The position numbers and the translations under genes are program-made. The notes under the pieces are model-generated. The model did not search any database and was not told where the DNA came from. It worked only from the letters and a program-made list of their open reading frames with translations. DNA of 64,000 bases from the NCBI GenBank assembly GCA_040221475.1, contig JAVKEJ010000027.1:1-64000 (forward strand). The letters run 5' to 3'. How positions within the stretch are numbered: position 1 is the stretch's first letter; every line of letters starts with the position of its first letter. This document shows positions 45,970-57,764 of the stretch, piece by piece. Source of the stretch: WLXB01 sp040221475. Lineage in GTDB: Bacteria; Pseudomonadota; Alphaproteobacteria; Rhodospirillales; Rhodospirillaceae.

Positions 45970-47190
45970 CTAAGCCTTCGTGGCCATCAGATTGGGCCTG
46001 CCCCGGCCCGAGCCGGTGTTGTAGTTCATGGCACTTGGGCCCTCTTTGTTGACGGTCATGCCGGCGTTGGTCAGGTCCGCCGCCAAATCATAGTCCATGT
46101 GTTGCAGCGCCCAGGGCTCGCCATTCCAGCGGTGATCCCACCAGCGGCGGAACTTGCCGTAGGCATCTTTGGGCGGTGAGAACGAGGTGTAGAAGTCCAC
46201 CGGATAATACACGCCGCCGCCCCGCAAAATGCGCGACACTTCCTGCATGATCTTGGTGTTCACGGCGTTGGGAATTTCGTGAAGGATGATGTACGACACG
46301 ATCAAATCAAAGTGGCCGTCGGGGAAGCCCGTGTCTTCGGCCAGCGCCTGACGGTAGTTCACATTCACGCCGCGATCCACACTGCGCATATGGGCATAAT
46401 GAACCATCGGTCCGCCCACATCGATGCCCCAAACCTCGGCATCGGGGAAGCGCTGCTTTAACGCGCCGGTCATCTGGCCCGCACTGCACCCCAGTTCCAG
46501 CACCCGACGCACTTTGCCGTCCTGCGGCAGCGGTGCAGCAGCGGCCACGCCCACCTGGTTTTCGTCATTCTTGTTATGACCCAGGAAGAAGTTGATCAGC
46601 CCGTGCTCGTAAATGTATCCGGCCAGCGGATCGCCCACATAGCCCCCGGGCTGAATGTGAATTTCGTGCTTGGCGTAGTCCGGAATGTGCATATTGGGGT
46701 TGAGCTCAAGGCTTCCCGGTCCCAACCGTTCCGCAGCTTTCAGTTCCGACAGATAGCGGTCCGGGTCGCGGTAAAACAGATCGCGCACGCCTTTCCAGGT
46801 CAGTTGTTGATTGCTCAGCCACACCCGGGCGCTGGCCATCACGGTCGGGTCGTTCTCAACCAGCGCGATGACCTCGTCCATGGGCAGTTCGTCATAGGGG
46901 CCGTGGCCGTTTTCTTCCAGTATTTCCTTTACCCGGTCGCGGGCGGCTTGGGTCAGTCCGCCGCGTCCCCCTTGGGCGAAGGCGCGAATGTCGGTCAGAA
47001 ATTCCTGATTGCTCTGCACGTCCAGGCTGGGCAGGCGCGGGTATGACCCCTCACGCCCGCGCGGGGCATCAATGCTGAAATCGCTGCTGCCAGATGTACC
47101 GGTCGCGGCTTTTGCGCGCGCCGGTGTGAGTGCGGCGGCGGCGGCGGTCATAACAGCGGCACCACCCGTTAATAAGGCCCGACGATCCAT
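45970..47190 (-). CDS. SAM-dependent methyltransferase with Tat signal peptide
   Basis: The 406-residue protein begins MDRRALLTGGAAVMTAAAAALTPARAKA, a twin-arginine signal with a hydrophobic stretch and an AKA cleavage site. A helical region (about 45-165) precedes a Rossmann methyltransferase domain: motif I VLELGCSAGQMTGAL, WGIDVGGPMVHYAH, LIVSYIILHEIP and LRGGGVYYPVDFY. The start at 47190 has GGGAGAG nine bases upstream. A SAM-dependent enzyme exported from the cytoplasm is unusual, since SAM is not known to be free in the periplasm. The signal might serve cofactor loading before export. Confidence 0.82.
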   Translation of the reverse strand: MDRRALLTGGAAVMTAAAAALTPARAKAATGTSGSSDFSIDAPRGREGSYPRLPSLDVQSNQEFLTDIRAFAQGGRGGLTQAARDRVKEILEENGHGPYDELPMDEVIALVENDPTVMASARVWLSNQQLTWKGVRDLFYRDPDRYLSELKAAERLGPGSLELNPNMHIPDYAKHEIHIQPGGYVGDPLAGYIYEHGLINFFLGHNKNDENQVGVAAAAPLPQDGKVRRVLELGCSAGQMTGALKQRFPDAEVWGIDVGGPMVHYAHMRSVDRGVNVNYRQALAEDTGFPDGHFDLIVSYIILHEIPNAVNTKIMQEVSRILRGGGVYYPVDFYTSFSPPKDAYGKFRRWWDHRWNGEPWALQHMDYDLAADLTNAGMTVNKEGPSAMNYNTGSGRGRPNLMATKA

Positions 47191-47359
47191 GGTGTTTCTC
47201 TCCCTCATCGTTGGTGTCCAGATAGTCTTAAAATAATATCATGAGGGAAAGTCTGACATAAGACCCCGCCCGCCGCCAATTCTTAATGGCGTTGATCTGA
47301 CTCTCTGTTCCCCTGCTGAAACGCCAATTCTTCAGTCGTCATGTCCAGCGAGTGGGACA

Positions 47360-48895
47360 TCAGTTGCCCAACCGCTCCAGTTCCAGCTTTGCCCCCTGGT
47401 ATTCAATCAGGTCTAGCGAACCTGCGGTCACGGCGGCCTCAAAACTGCGGCGCGCCAAATCCATCTGTTGATCGGCCAGGGCCAGTTGCCCTAGCACAAA
47501 ATGGGTTTCGGTTAGGCGGGCGTTTGCGAGGTCTGCCTCACGCGCGGCTTCGCGCAGCACCACGTCGATGGTCACCTGACCTTCCAGGCCATCAATCAAG
47601 GCCCCCGGCCAGATCGTGGGGTCGAGGCCCTGGGTCATCTCCCCCAGCATGGTGGTGGCATCAGGTTGGCCCGCTCGCTTGGCGGCCATAAATCGCCAGA
47701 CCGCATCTGCTGGCGTTGGCGCACTCAACCCATCGAGATCGCTGAGAGCCGCGGCAAAATCACCCACCAGAACGTAGGTTTGCGCGCGGCGGCGTTGCGC
47801 CAATGTCAGGTCCGGTTCACTGTTCAATGCAACGGTGAAATCCTCTATGGCTTCGGCAGGGCGGCCCAGGGCCAGGCGGGCCAAGCCCCGATTGAGGCGG
47901 GTGTCTGCATCGGCGGGGAAGCGCCTTAAAACGGCGGTGAAATCGGCCTCTGCCCCGGTGTAATTCTGTTGGGCAAAGCGGGCGCTGCCCCGGAATAGAC
48001 TGACGCGTTCGTTGGGGTCGCCGGTCTCGAGCACCACCGTAAAGTCCGCTTCGGCAGCTTTCGGATGCTCGTTAAACAACTGCGCGACGCCGCGCGATTC
48101 CCGCGCTTCCAGATCATCAGGCCGGGCGGCCAGCACCACATCATAATCGGCGATCGCGGCCTCGAAATTTTTCAGTTGACCGTGGGCGGCGGCGCGAATC
48201 ATGCGGATTTCCAGATTGTCCGGATTGGCGTCCAGCAGGGCACCGAAGGCGATAATCGCCTGCGCCGGTTGTCCGGACCGCAGTCGCGCCGTGCCCAACA
48301 GACTGAGGCTGGTGCGGTCGGCCGGGTCCAGTTGAACCGCCTGCTCCAACTCGTCAATGGCGGCACGGGCATTGCCGTTGCGCAGGAACGTGCGTCCGCG
48401 CACCCGGTAGGGGCCGGGATCGTCGGGCTTCAGGCGGCGGACTTCACCCAGGTCCAGCATGGCCAGATCGGTTTCGCCGAGATCAAGCAAGATTTCCGCG
48501 CGCAACAAATAAGCGTCGGTCTGGCCCGGGTCGCCGCCAATCAGAATATCCAGGTCATCGAGGGCGGTGTCTGCCAGGCCGGAGAAAAACAACAGTCGTG
48601 CCCGGGTCAGTCGGGCCTCGGAGTCCAGTCCGCCCATCCGCTCGGCGGCGTCAATGTCAGCCAGGGCGCCGTCAACATCGCGGGCGTCGCGCCGCAGTTC
48701 GGCCCGCGCCAGATAGGCCCGGTTGCGCAGCGCCTCGGTCAGCGCCTCATCCGCAATGGCCGCGGTACAGGCGGTGAGACGTTCAGCAGGCGTTTTGGTC
48801 CCGGTAAAGCAATCCATGGGCGCTGCCGCGGCAGACCCAGAGGCGATGCCGAGACCCAGCGCACAGAGAAAGGAGAGAGACCGCCGTGACATCAC
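47360..48895 (-). CDS. Secreted tetratricopeptide-repeat protein
   Basis: The 511-residue protein has a Sec signal peptide (LSFLCALGLGIASGSAAAA, cleavage near residue 25). About ten TPR units follow with the pattern of A at positions 8 and 20 (for example GETDLAMLDLGEVRRLKPDDPGPYRVRGRTFL). The C-terminal 130 residues are less regular helices. It is probably a periplasmic protein-interaction scaffold. The partner is unknown. It stands alone between the methyltransferase operon and polA. Confidence 0.85.
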   Translation of the reverse strand: MMSRRSLSFLCALGLGIASGSAAAAPMDCFTGTKTPAERLTACTAAIADEALTEALRNRAYLARAELRRDARDVDGALADIDAAERMGGLDSEARLTRARLLFFSGLADTALDDLDILIGGDPGQTDAYLLRAEILLDLGETDLAMLDLGEVRRLKPDDPGPYRVRGRTFLRNGNARAAIDELEQAVQLDPADRTSLSLLGTARLRSGQPAQAIIAFGALLDANPDNLEIRMIRAAAHGQLKNFEAAIADYDVVLAARPDDLEARESRGVAQLFNEHPKAAEADFTVVLETGDPNERVSLFRGSARFAQQNYTGAEADFTAVLRRFPADADTRLNRGLARLALGRPAEAIEDFTVALNSEPDLTLAQRRRAQTYVLVGDFAAALSDLDGLSAPTPADAVWRFMAAKRAGQPDATTMLGEMTQGLDPTIWPGALIDGLEGQVTIDVVLREAAREADLANARLTETHFVLGQLALADQQMDLARRSFEAAVTAGSLDLIEYQGAKLELERLGN

Positions 48896-49027
48896 TCACA
48901 CATAAGCGCCCGGTCTGGCATTTACCATGGGTGAGCAAGGACGCGGGGTGAGCAAGGACGCGGACTTAACCACGGCTTGGGGAACGTTAGCCCCTTAAAA
49001 AAACCGCAGAAACCTAACGTTTTTGGG

Positions 49028-49155
49028 CGTGCATGGGCTCGTTTCACTTCCCCGTAAGTCCTTGAAAACAAAACAAAAGCATGGTCGTGCATGGGCTCGT
49101 TCCAAGAGCAAGCCCCGCCTGAAATAGTCTCGTCCCGAGGCCGAGCCCGTTTTTT
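49028..49155 (+). ncRNA. Candidate small RNA or orphan terminator
   Basis: Two copies of cgtgcatgggctcgtt lie at 49028-49043 and 49086-49101. The second copy's GGGCTCG pairs with CGAGCCC (49142-49148), directly followed by TTTTTT, a terminator-like end on the plus strand. No plus-strand gene lies upstream, because both flanking genes are on the minus strand. A short structured transcript is possible, but no convincing promoter was found. Confidence 0.3.
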
Positions 49156-49179
49156 CAGATGTTGATCCCTGTTTTCAGC

Positions 49180-51978
<2,799 letters not shown>

Positions 51979-51984
51979 TGCGGC

Positions 51985-52167
51985 TTACTCAGAGGTGGCG
52001 TTAGACGCCGTTTTGAGGGCGAAGCGCTTGCCGCAGTAGGGGCAATCGATATGGCCCACCTCTGGCTTGATATTCAAATACACGCGGGGATGTCCCAGGC
52101 TGCCACCGCCGCCATCGCAGTCCACATCTGTGCGCTCAACGTCTACTATTTCAACCGGTTCTGCCAT
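51985..52167 (-). CDS. Zinc-finger domain protein (zf-CHCC type)
   Basis: This is a 60-residue protein from the ATG at 52167. Its motif is C-DGGGGSLGHPRVYL-N7-H-x2-CPYCGKRF, the pattern of the zf-CHCC family related to the mitochondrial complex I subunit NDUFS6. In alphaproteobacteria a standalone copy like this is common, and a link to complex I assembly is suspected. A start at 52188 would add seven residues. polA follows six bases later. Confidence 0.85.
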   Translation of the reverse strand: MAEPVEIVDVERTDVDCDGGGGSLGHPRVYLNIKPEVGHIDCPYCGKRFALKTASNATSE

Positions 52168-52371
52168 GGTCTTGTCCGCTTGGTTCAAGGGTGAATGTGA
52201 TGTCCCTTTCTATGACCTGCTCCACCGTGTGAAGCAACCCCGTTGGTGGTCAAAAGCGACCCCGTTGACCCGACCACAGGCGGAGTGATACCCAACGCAC
52301 ATCGTGCCAAGTCGTCCAGGCTGGGCTTATTCACTTTACATTAGAACGCTGGCTAAGGTCGCCTTTCATCC

Positions 52372-53367
52372 ATGCCTGATAACGACCCTTCTCACCAAAC
52401 TGCCGCCGCTTCCTCGTCAGATCTGCCCGACCTGGCTGTTTCCATCAAGGGTTTGTCTAAAACCTATGCCAGTCAGAATGGTGGCCCGGAAAAGAAAGCG
52501 CTGAGTAATATCGATCTGGACGTACCTCGGGGGTCGTTCTTTGGCCTTCTCGGACCCAATGGGGCCGGCAAGTCGACCATGATCAACATTATGGCGGGTC
52601 TTGTGACAAAGACCTCCGGATCTGTTCGGCTCTGGGATTTTGATATTGATGCCCAGGAACGCCGGGCGCGTTGTGCCATCGGAGTCGTGCCGCAGGAGCT
52701 TAATCTTGATCCATTTTTCACTCCCCGTGAAACCCTGGAAGTGCAGGCCGGGCTTTACGGTGTGCCGAAATCTGAGCGTCATACGATGGAGATTCTCGAG
52801 ACGGTGGGACTGACCGATAAGGCAGATTCTTATTCTCGCACGCTCTCTGGCGGGATGCGTCGTCGCCTGTTGATCGCCAAAGCCATGGTGCACAGCCCGC
52901 CGATTTTGGTGCTTGATGAACCCACCGCCGGGGTTGATGTCGAACTGCGTCAAACCCTTTGGAAAGAGATCCGCGCGATGAATGACCGCGGCACGACGAT
53001 TCTGCTGACCACTCACTATCTTGAGGAAGCGGAAGAGCTGTGTGATCGAATCGCGATTATCAATCACGGTCAGGTCGTGGCCTGCGACACCACAGATGCG
53101 TTGCTCAAGCAACTCGATAACAAAACCGTTCTGTTGCTGTTGTCGGAGCCGTTGGGCAAAATTCCAGAAGCGTTGGCGAGATTTGAACCCCGGATGCCGA
53201 CGCCTAATCAAATCGAAATCACATATCGGCCATCGTCCACAGCCATGCTCGAAATCCTTCAGACGGCGCAAAGCCTCAACTTGCCGATCGCTGATATCGT
53301 CACCGAAGAAGTCGATCTGGAAGATATTTTCCTGCAATTGACAAGTTCCGGGTCCGCCACGCTGTGA
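52372..53367 (+). CDS. ABC transporter ATP-binding protein (YadG/CcmA-type)
   Basis: This 331-residue ATPase has Walker A GPNGAGKST (61-69), the Q-loop region VPQELNLDP, the signature LSGGMRRRL, Walker B ILVLDEPTAGVD and the H-loop TTHYLEEA. The C-terminal 90 residues resemble the extension of the multidrug/YadG exporter group. No permease follows; the next gene is a lipoprotein hydrolase that overlaps by four bases. An ABC-2 permease without an ATPase lies 7.4 kb away at 60736 and could be its partner. Confidence 0.92.
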   Translation: MPDNDPSHQTAAASSSDLPDLAVSIKGLSKTYASQNGGPEKKALSNIDLDVPRGSFFGLLGPNGAGKSTMINIMAGLVTKTSGSVRLWDFDIDAQERRARCAIGVVPQELNLDPFFTPRETLEVQAGLYGVPKSERHTMEILETVGLTDKADSYSRTLSGGMRRRLLIAKAMVHSPPILVLDEPTAGVDVELRQTLWKEIRAMNDRGTTILLTTHYLEEAEELCDRIAIINHGQVVACDTTDALLKQLDNKTVLLLLSEPLGKIPEALARFEPRMPTPNQIEITYRPSSTAMLEILQTAQSLNLPIADIVTEEVDLEDIFLQLTSSGSATL

Positions 53368-54365
53368 GGGCGCTTGCCGCTGTCGCACTGTGTGTTCTGA
53401 TCGCGGGCTGTGCCCCCCAAATCGCGCCGCCAGGTACACGACTTTCCACGCCATCGCTGTCTGAGGATATGTTCATCACGGCAGACGGTTTGCAGCTGCC
53501 GGTCCGCCGCTGGCTTCCCGCGCAACCACCGCGCGGCGTGGTGTTGGCGGTGCATGGCTTCAATGACTACAGCAAGTCTTTTGATAAGGTTCCCGATGCG
53601 CCGGGGGTTGGTCCGACACTCGCAGATAAGGGATATGCTGTCTTTGCCTACGATCAGCGCAGTTTTGGTCGTTCGCTAAATGCCGGGTATTGGCCGGGTG
53701 GAGATCAACTCGCGAACGATTTTAAAGACTTCGTCGGCGTCCTCAGTCAGACTTATCCAGAGGTTCCGGTCTATGCGATCGGCGTCAGCATGGGGGGCGC
53801 GGTTCTCATCTCTGCACTGGCCTCAGACACCCCGCCGCCGGTGCGAGCTGTTGTGTTGGTGGCACCTGCCGTCTGGGGGCGGGAGGCCATGCCACTGCTC
53901 TATACCGCAACCTTGTGGCTCGGCGCCCATACTATGCCGTGGGCCAAGCCCTCAGGGCAAAGCTTGGGCCGTTTGGCCAGCGATAATATTGAAATGCTGC
54001 GCGATGCCAGCCGTGATCCGCTGTTCATCAAAGACACTCGAATTGATAGCATTTACGGCCTGACAAACCTGATGGACCAGGCACTGGCAAACATCGGGGC
54101 TGTGACGGTGCCAACCTTGTACATTTACGGGGCCAACGACGAGATTATTCCAAAGAATGCGACGGAAAAAGCGCTCGCGCGCTTTCTCAATGCTCAGCCG
54201 GAGCGCCGTTTCGGATTTTACGAAAACGGCTGGCATATGATGTTGCGTGATTTACAGGCAGAGACGGTTTTGTCTGACGTGGCCAGCTTTTTCGCGGATC
54301 CGGCCCAGCCGTTGCCCTCGGGTGCAGATCTTGAGCCGCTTTCGCGCTTTAATGCTGCACAGTGA
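53364..54365 (+). CDS. Alpha/beta-hydrolase lipoprotein (lysophospholipase-like)
   Basis: The 333-residue protein begins with a lipoprotein signal (VALCVLIAGC, lipidated Cys16). The hydrolase domain has HGFNDYSKSF (oxyanion region), the nucleophile Ser142 in GVSMGGA, an acid in YGANDEIIP and the catalytic His in NGWHMML. The layout matches monoacylglycerol lipase/PldB-like enzymes. It starts with GTG in a GTGA overlap with the ABC ATPase gene, which suggests a shared role, perhaps in lipid handling. Confidence 0.88.
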   Translation: MRALAAVALCVLIAGCAPQIAPPGTRLSTPSLSEDMFITADGLQLPVRRWLPAQPPRGVVLAVHGFNDYSKSFDKVPDAPGVGPTLADKGYAVFAYDQRSFGRSLNAGYWPGGDQLANDFKDFVGVLSQTYPEVPVYAIGVSMGGAVLISALASDTPPPVRAVVLVAPAVWGREAMPLLYTATLWLGAHTMPWAKPSGQSLGRLASDNIEMLRDASRDPLFIKDTRIDSIYGLTNLMDQALANIGAVTVPTLYIYGANDEIIPKNATEKALARFLNAQPERRFGFYENGWHMMLRDLQAETVLSDVASFFADPAQPLPSGADLEPLSRFNAAQ

Positions 54366-54453
54366 GATCACTGTAGGAGAGCGTGTGTGCCGACCGTTAC
54401 CGTGTTCGGTGATGGACAGAGATTAGAGCTTTGTCTATGTTCCCGCCTCTCGC

Positions 54454-54530
54454 GCGCCCGTAGCTCAGCTGGATAGAGTACCAGATTCCGAATCTGGGGG
54501 TCACAGGTTCGAATCCTGTCGGGCGCGCCA
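54454..54530 (+). tRNA. tRNA-Arg (CCG)
   Basis: The acceptor GCGCCCG pairs with CGGGCGC, with discriminator G and encoded CCA (54528-54530). The anticodon stem CCAGA/TCTGG holds loop TTCCGAA with anticodon CCG. The T arm reads ACAGGTTCGAATCCTGT. It is 77 nt. A direct repeat covering its 3' end follows. Confidence 0.97.
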
Positions 54531-54616
54531 CTTTTTCTTCAAAAAGTAGCTGCCCTATCACAAATTTAGTTCGAACGCTTTTCGAACGGGCGCGCCACTT
54601 TTTCTTCAAAAAGTAG
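54520..54616 (+). repeat. 30-bp direct repeat at the 3' end of tRNA-Arg
   Basis: The 30 bases at 54520-54549 (end of the acceptor stem, CCA and a downstream ACTTTTT-CTTC-AAAAAGT hairpin) recur exactly at 54587-54616. The spacer is 37 bases and includes ttcgaac remnants. The period is 67 bases. This resembles either a local duplication or an attachment-site scar. Confidence 0.8.
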
Positions 54617-54755
54617 TCGCCCCACTCACCAGCGCGTCATTAACTGTAGTATAGTCCTGTGAAGGAATTCGTGTATTGGCTTGCCCGACTCCCCTCGGGT
54701 CCTTACTTTAGCAGTCATACTAAAAACCAATGTCCATTACTGGAGATTCTTAGAT

Positions 54756-55187
54756 ATGCGTTCATCTGTGATTGTTCTTGCCGCGACCTTTCTAGCTACA
54801 ACAGCGTGCGCGCAAGCCGAGGACTGGCCCCGCACCGAGTCTGCCCCGGAAGCCAGAGCTTACATTATTTCTCCCTCAAATGGCGAAGTGGTCTCCAGCC
54901 CCGTTAAGGTAAGGTTCGGTTTGTCTGGGATGGGCGTTGCGCCAGCCGGCATTGAGTATCCGGACACAGGCCACCACCATCTTCTGATCAGCAGAACGAT
55001 CGAAATTAAAAGTGAGCCATTGCCCTCAGGGGATGCTGACCTGCTGCACTTTGGCGGCGGACAAACCGAGGCGGTGATTGAGCTAGAGCCCGGAGTGTAT
55101 ACCCTTCAGATGATTCTCGGCGATCAAGATCATGTTCCACATGATCCACCGGTTATGTCTGAAAAAGTGACAATCACGGTCAAGTAA
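54756..55187 (+). CDS. Secreted DUF4399-type protein
   Basis: This is a 143-residue protein with a signal peptide (SVIVLAATFLATTACAQA). The body has the DUF4399 features: a YIISPSNGEVVSSPVKVRFGLSGMGVAPAG start, the metal-like TGHHHLLI, then LPLP-like spacing and HFGGGQTEAVIELEPGVYTLQMILGDQDHVPHDPP. The function is unknown. The start at 54756 has TGGAGA nine bases upstream. Cys18 lies in TACAQ, so it could also be read as a lipoprotein. Confidence 0.82.
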   Translation: MRSSVIVLAATFLATTACAQAEDWPRTESAPEARAYIISPSNGEVVSSPVKVRFGLSGMGVAPAGIEYPDTGHHHLLISRTIEIKSEPLPSGDADLLHFGGGQTEAVIELEPGVYTLQMILGDQDHVPHDPPVMSEKVTITVK

Positions 55188-55408
55188 CGTCTTTGGCCGG
55201 TCCCGTCTGGTGCGCGCCGGTCGATTTGATGGTTGTGACCGAGAACGATACAAATTCGTTGTGCAACCCAGTTTGCTTGCGCCTTTTAGGCTTTGCGTAT
55301 AGGGTTTGGCGTAGTAAATGGTCGTTATAAAAGGCCGGATCAGTTTAACCGTATGGGGGCGTTCGGTAGATCGATTAAGGTCATACCGAAGCGGGGACGG
55401 GAAAGCGC

Positions 55409-56737
55409 ATGAGCGTATTATATAAGGCGCTTCAGAAAGCAGCTAAAGAGAACGAAGAGCAGGCGGCTGTTCACGGCACCGATGCGGATGCTGCTGCGGT
55501 TGGGGCTTTTGATCCCGAACGCTTGGCAGGTTCAGGCGCAATTTCTTCAGGGCGCTCTAGTGGCGTAAACTGGCGTGTTGCTGGTGCAGCTTCTGCTGTG
55601 GTTTTGGCCGTTGTCCTCGTCGCCGTCTTCTTCTTATTCGACTCAGACCAACCAGCTTCTGTTCAAGTCGCGCAACAGCCCGTTGCTCCGGTCGTTAGCG
55701 ATATGTCTCCAGCCATCAGTAGTGAGGCGGCTTCAGTTGATTCCGTTGTACCCCAAGCACAAACAGGGGTGTCTGGTTTGGAGGACTCGGATACGGATCT
55801 GGGGATTCAACCGGGTGCAGAGTCTGACGATGTCGCTGCCGTGGTTGCGGCACCGGTTGCGCCCGCAGCGCCAGTTGCTCCTGCGGCACCCGCCGCTGTT
55901 GCTCCTGTAGCTCCGGCGACGGCGCCAGTGAATGTTGCTCAAGCTCCAGTTCCTCTGGTGCCAACTCCCGCTCCATCACAAACAGCAACGGCACAAACAG
56001 CAACGGCGCCTGTTCAAGCTCCGCCTGCACAGTTCGATCCCATGCCAAGACTCGGCCCGGATTCTCCGGCGCGCGTCTTGAGTCCGCCTATTTCAATTCG
56101 CCGGGCCGATGCTGAATTTGCCGGGGCAGGTGATCTGGTTCAGGTCCGTGAAGTCTCGCAATCTGCCCAAGACAATGTAACGGCGGGCTATAACGCCTTA
56201 GTCCGTGGTGATGTTGGGTCTGCGCTTGAGCTTTACACCCAAGCCCTGTCCACAGAGCCAACAAGTGTGATGGCCCAGTTGGGCCGCAGCGCCTCTTTGC
56301 AAAGACTTGGCCGTCTTGAAGAAGCGCGCGCTGGTTATGAGACGGTGTTACGCATCGACCCGAGTAACCGTGAGGCGCTGACAAACCTGACAACAATTTA
56401 CAGCACCCGCGCGCCCAATGAAGCGCTCAGCCGGTTGTTGGATCTTGAGCGGGAATACCCCAATTTCAGCCCGGTAAAAGCCCAGATTGGCTTGCTTTAC
56501 GCGCGTATGGGATCAAACCCCCAGGCTCTCGCGTATCTCCGTGAAGCTGCCTCGATGGCTCCAGCGACGGTCATGTACCAATACAATCTTGCGGTTTTGC
56601 TCGACCGCTTGGGTCGTGCGGAGCAAGCCGTGGTGTCGTACGAGCGGGTACTCGCCGGTATTCTCAATGGTGGTGTTGCGAGTGATCTCTCGCGGGCTAG
56701 CATTGAGCGCCGTGTGCGTTATCTGAAAACCTTGTAA
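55409..56737 (+). CDS. MSHA-type pilus biogenesis protein, MshN-like TPR protein
   Basis: The 442-residue protein begins MSVLYKALQKAAKENE, the usual start of MshN/GspB-like proteins. It has one membrane helix (56-77), a long Pro/Ala/Gln linker (85-215) and TPR units (265-430). It is bitopic, with the TPRs in the periplasm. It heads the run mshN-mshM-pilD-mshL, and mshM follows 22 bases later. The linker's base composition is repetitive, as expected for the amino-acid bias. Confidence 0.82.
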   Translation: MSVLYKALQKAAKENEEQAAVHGTDADAAAVGAFDPERLAGSGAISSGRSSGVNWRVAGAASAVVLAVVLVAVFFLFDSDQPASVQVAQQPVAPVVSDMSPAISSEAASVDSVVPQAQTGVSGLEDSDTDLGIQPGAESDDVAAVVAAPVAPAAPVAPAAPAAVAPVAPATAPVNVAQAPVPLVPTPAPSQTATAQTATAPVQAPPAQFDPMPRLGPDSPARVLSPPISIRRADAEFAGAGDLVQVREVSQSAQDNVTAGYNALVRGDVGSALELYTQALSTEPTSVMAQLGRSASLQRLGRLEEARAGYETVLRIDPSNREALTNLTTIYSTRAPNEALSRLLDLEREYPNFSPVKAQIGLLYARMGSNPQALAYLREAASMAPATVMYQYNLAVLLDRLGRAEQAVVSYERVLAGILNGGVASDLSRASIERRVRYLKTL

Positions 56738-56759
56738 CGAACGCCGTCCGGAACGGCTG

Positions 56760-57764
56760 ATGCCTTATCTTGCGCATTTTGGGTTACGGGAACATCCTTT
56801 CACCCTGACACCAAACACCAACCAATACTTCCCGATCGACAAACATGTGGAGATCATCCAGTCGATCCAATTTGGTATTGCCCGGAACACTGGCATCTTG
56901 AAGGTTGTTGGGGACGTCGGCACCGGCAAAACAATGCTGTGCCGCCTTCTGTTGCGCAAGCTGGTGGGATCTAACGATGCGGTGGCGTACTTAAACGCGC
57001 CACAATGTGATCCAGAAAGCTTGGTTGGTTTGGTCTGTGCCGAGTTTGGCCTGGAGGCGGGGACACGCACCCAGATGCTCCAGGATTTAAACACGTTTCT
57101 CCTTGAGCAACATGCCATTGGGCGCAACGCTGTTCTGATTATCGACGAAGCGCAAGCCTTGGGCGCTGAGGGATTAGAGACAATTCGGCTGTTGTCTAAT
57201 ATTGAAACCGAGCGGCACAAGTTGCTGCAGATCGTGATGTTTGGTCAAAGCGAGCTTGATGATTTGCTCAGCCAACCCAACCTCCGTCAGATCATCCAGC
57301 GGATCGGGTTTTCCTTCAACACCGGCCCGCTGACGATGGATGAGGCGGTGCACTATATGACGCATCGACTGGCGGCGAGCCGGTTGGACGGTATTGAGTT
57401 CCCTGTTTTTGACGAAGGGGCGGTGCGATTATTGGCCGCCAGTGCTCAATTTGTACCGCGGGTCATAAATATTCTGGCGGATAAGGCGTTGCTGGTGGCC
57501 TATGGCGAGGGGGCCATTCAAGTCACGGAAAAGCACGCCGCTGCTGCGATTGATGATTCCCCGCAGATCGCCCGGCCTGTCAGATTTAACCGCAGCATCG
57601 CACGCCGCATTCTTGTCGGGGTCATCGCCTTGGAGGTTGCCGCCGTGATGGCATTGTTTGTCCTCAGCCCAACCTTGCAGTTTTGGGCAAAAGACACCCT
57701 TGGCAAGGCGGTGTCTGTGATCTCTGGCGCACCGCCTGAATCGCCTGCAGACCCCGAGCGTTGA
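56760..57764 (+). CDS. MshM/ExeA-like AAA ATPase
   Basis: The 334-residue protein begins YLAHFGLREHPFTLTPNTNQYFP, typical of the ExeA/GspA/MshM group. Walker A is GDVGTGKT (51-58), Walker B is VLIIDEAQ (about 125-132), and GFSFNTGPLTMDEAVHYM follows. One membrane helix lies near 283-304. In type II secretion and MSHA systems this ATPase helps the secretin assemble across peptidoglycan. The next gene starts directly after the stop. Confidence 0.88.
   Translation: MPYLAHFGLREHPFTLTPNTNQYFPIDKHVEIIQSIQFGIARNTGILKVVGDVGTGKTMLCRLLLRKLVGSNDAVAYLNAPQCDPESLVGLVCAEFGLEAGTRTQMLQDLNTFLLEQHAIGRNAVLIIDEAQALGAEGLETIRLLSNIETERHKLLQIVMFGQSELDDLLSQPNLRQIIQRIGFSFNTGPLTMDEAVHYMTHRLAASRLDGIEFPVFDEGAVRLLAASAQFVPRVINILADKALLVAYGEGAIQVTEKHAAAAIDDSPQIARPVRFNRSIARRILVGVIALEVAAVMALFVLSPTLQFWAKDTLGKAVSVISGAPPESPADPER

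Noticed and set aside
54397..54609. Minus-strand frame over tRNA-Arg
   Set aside because: It is the antisense of the tRNA and its duplicated flank.
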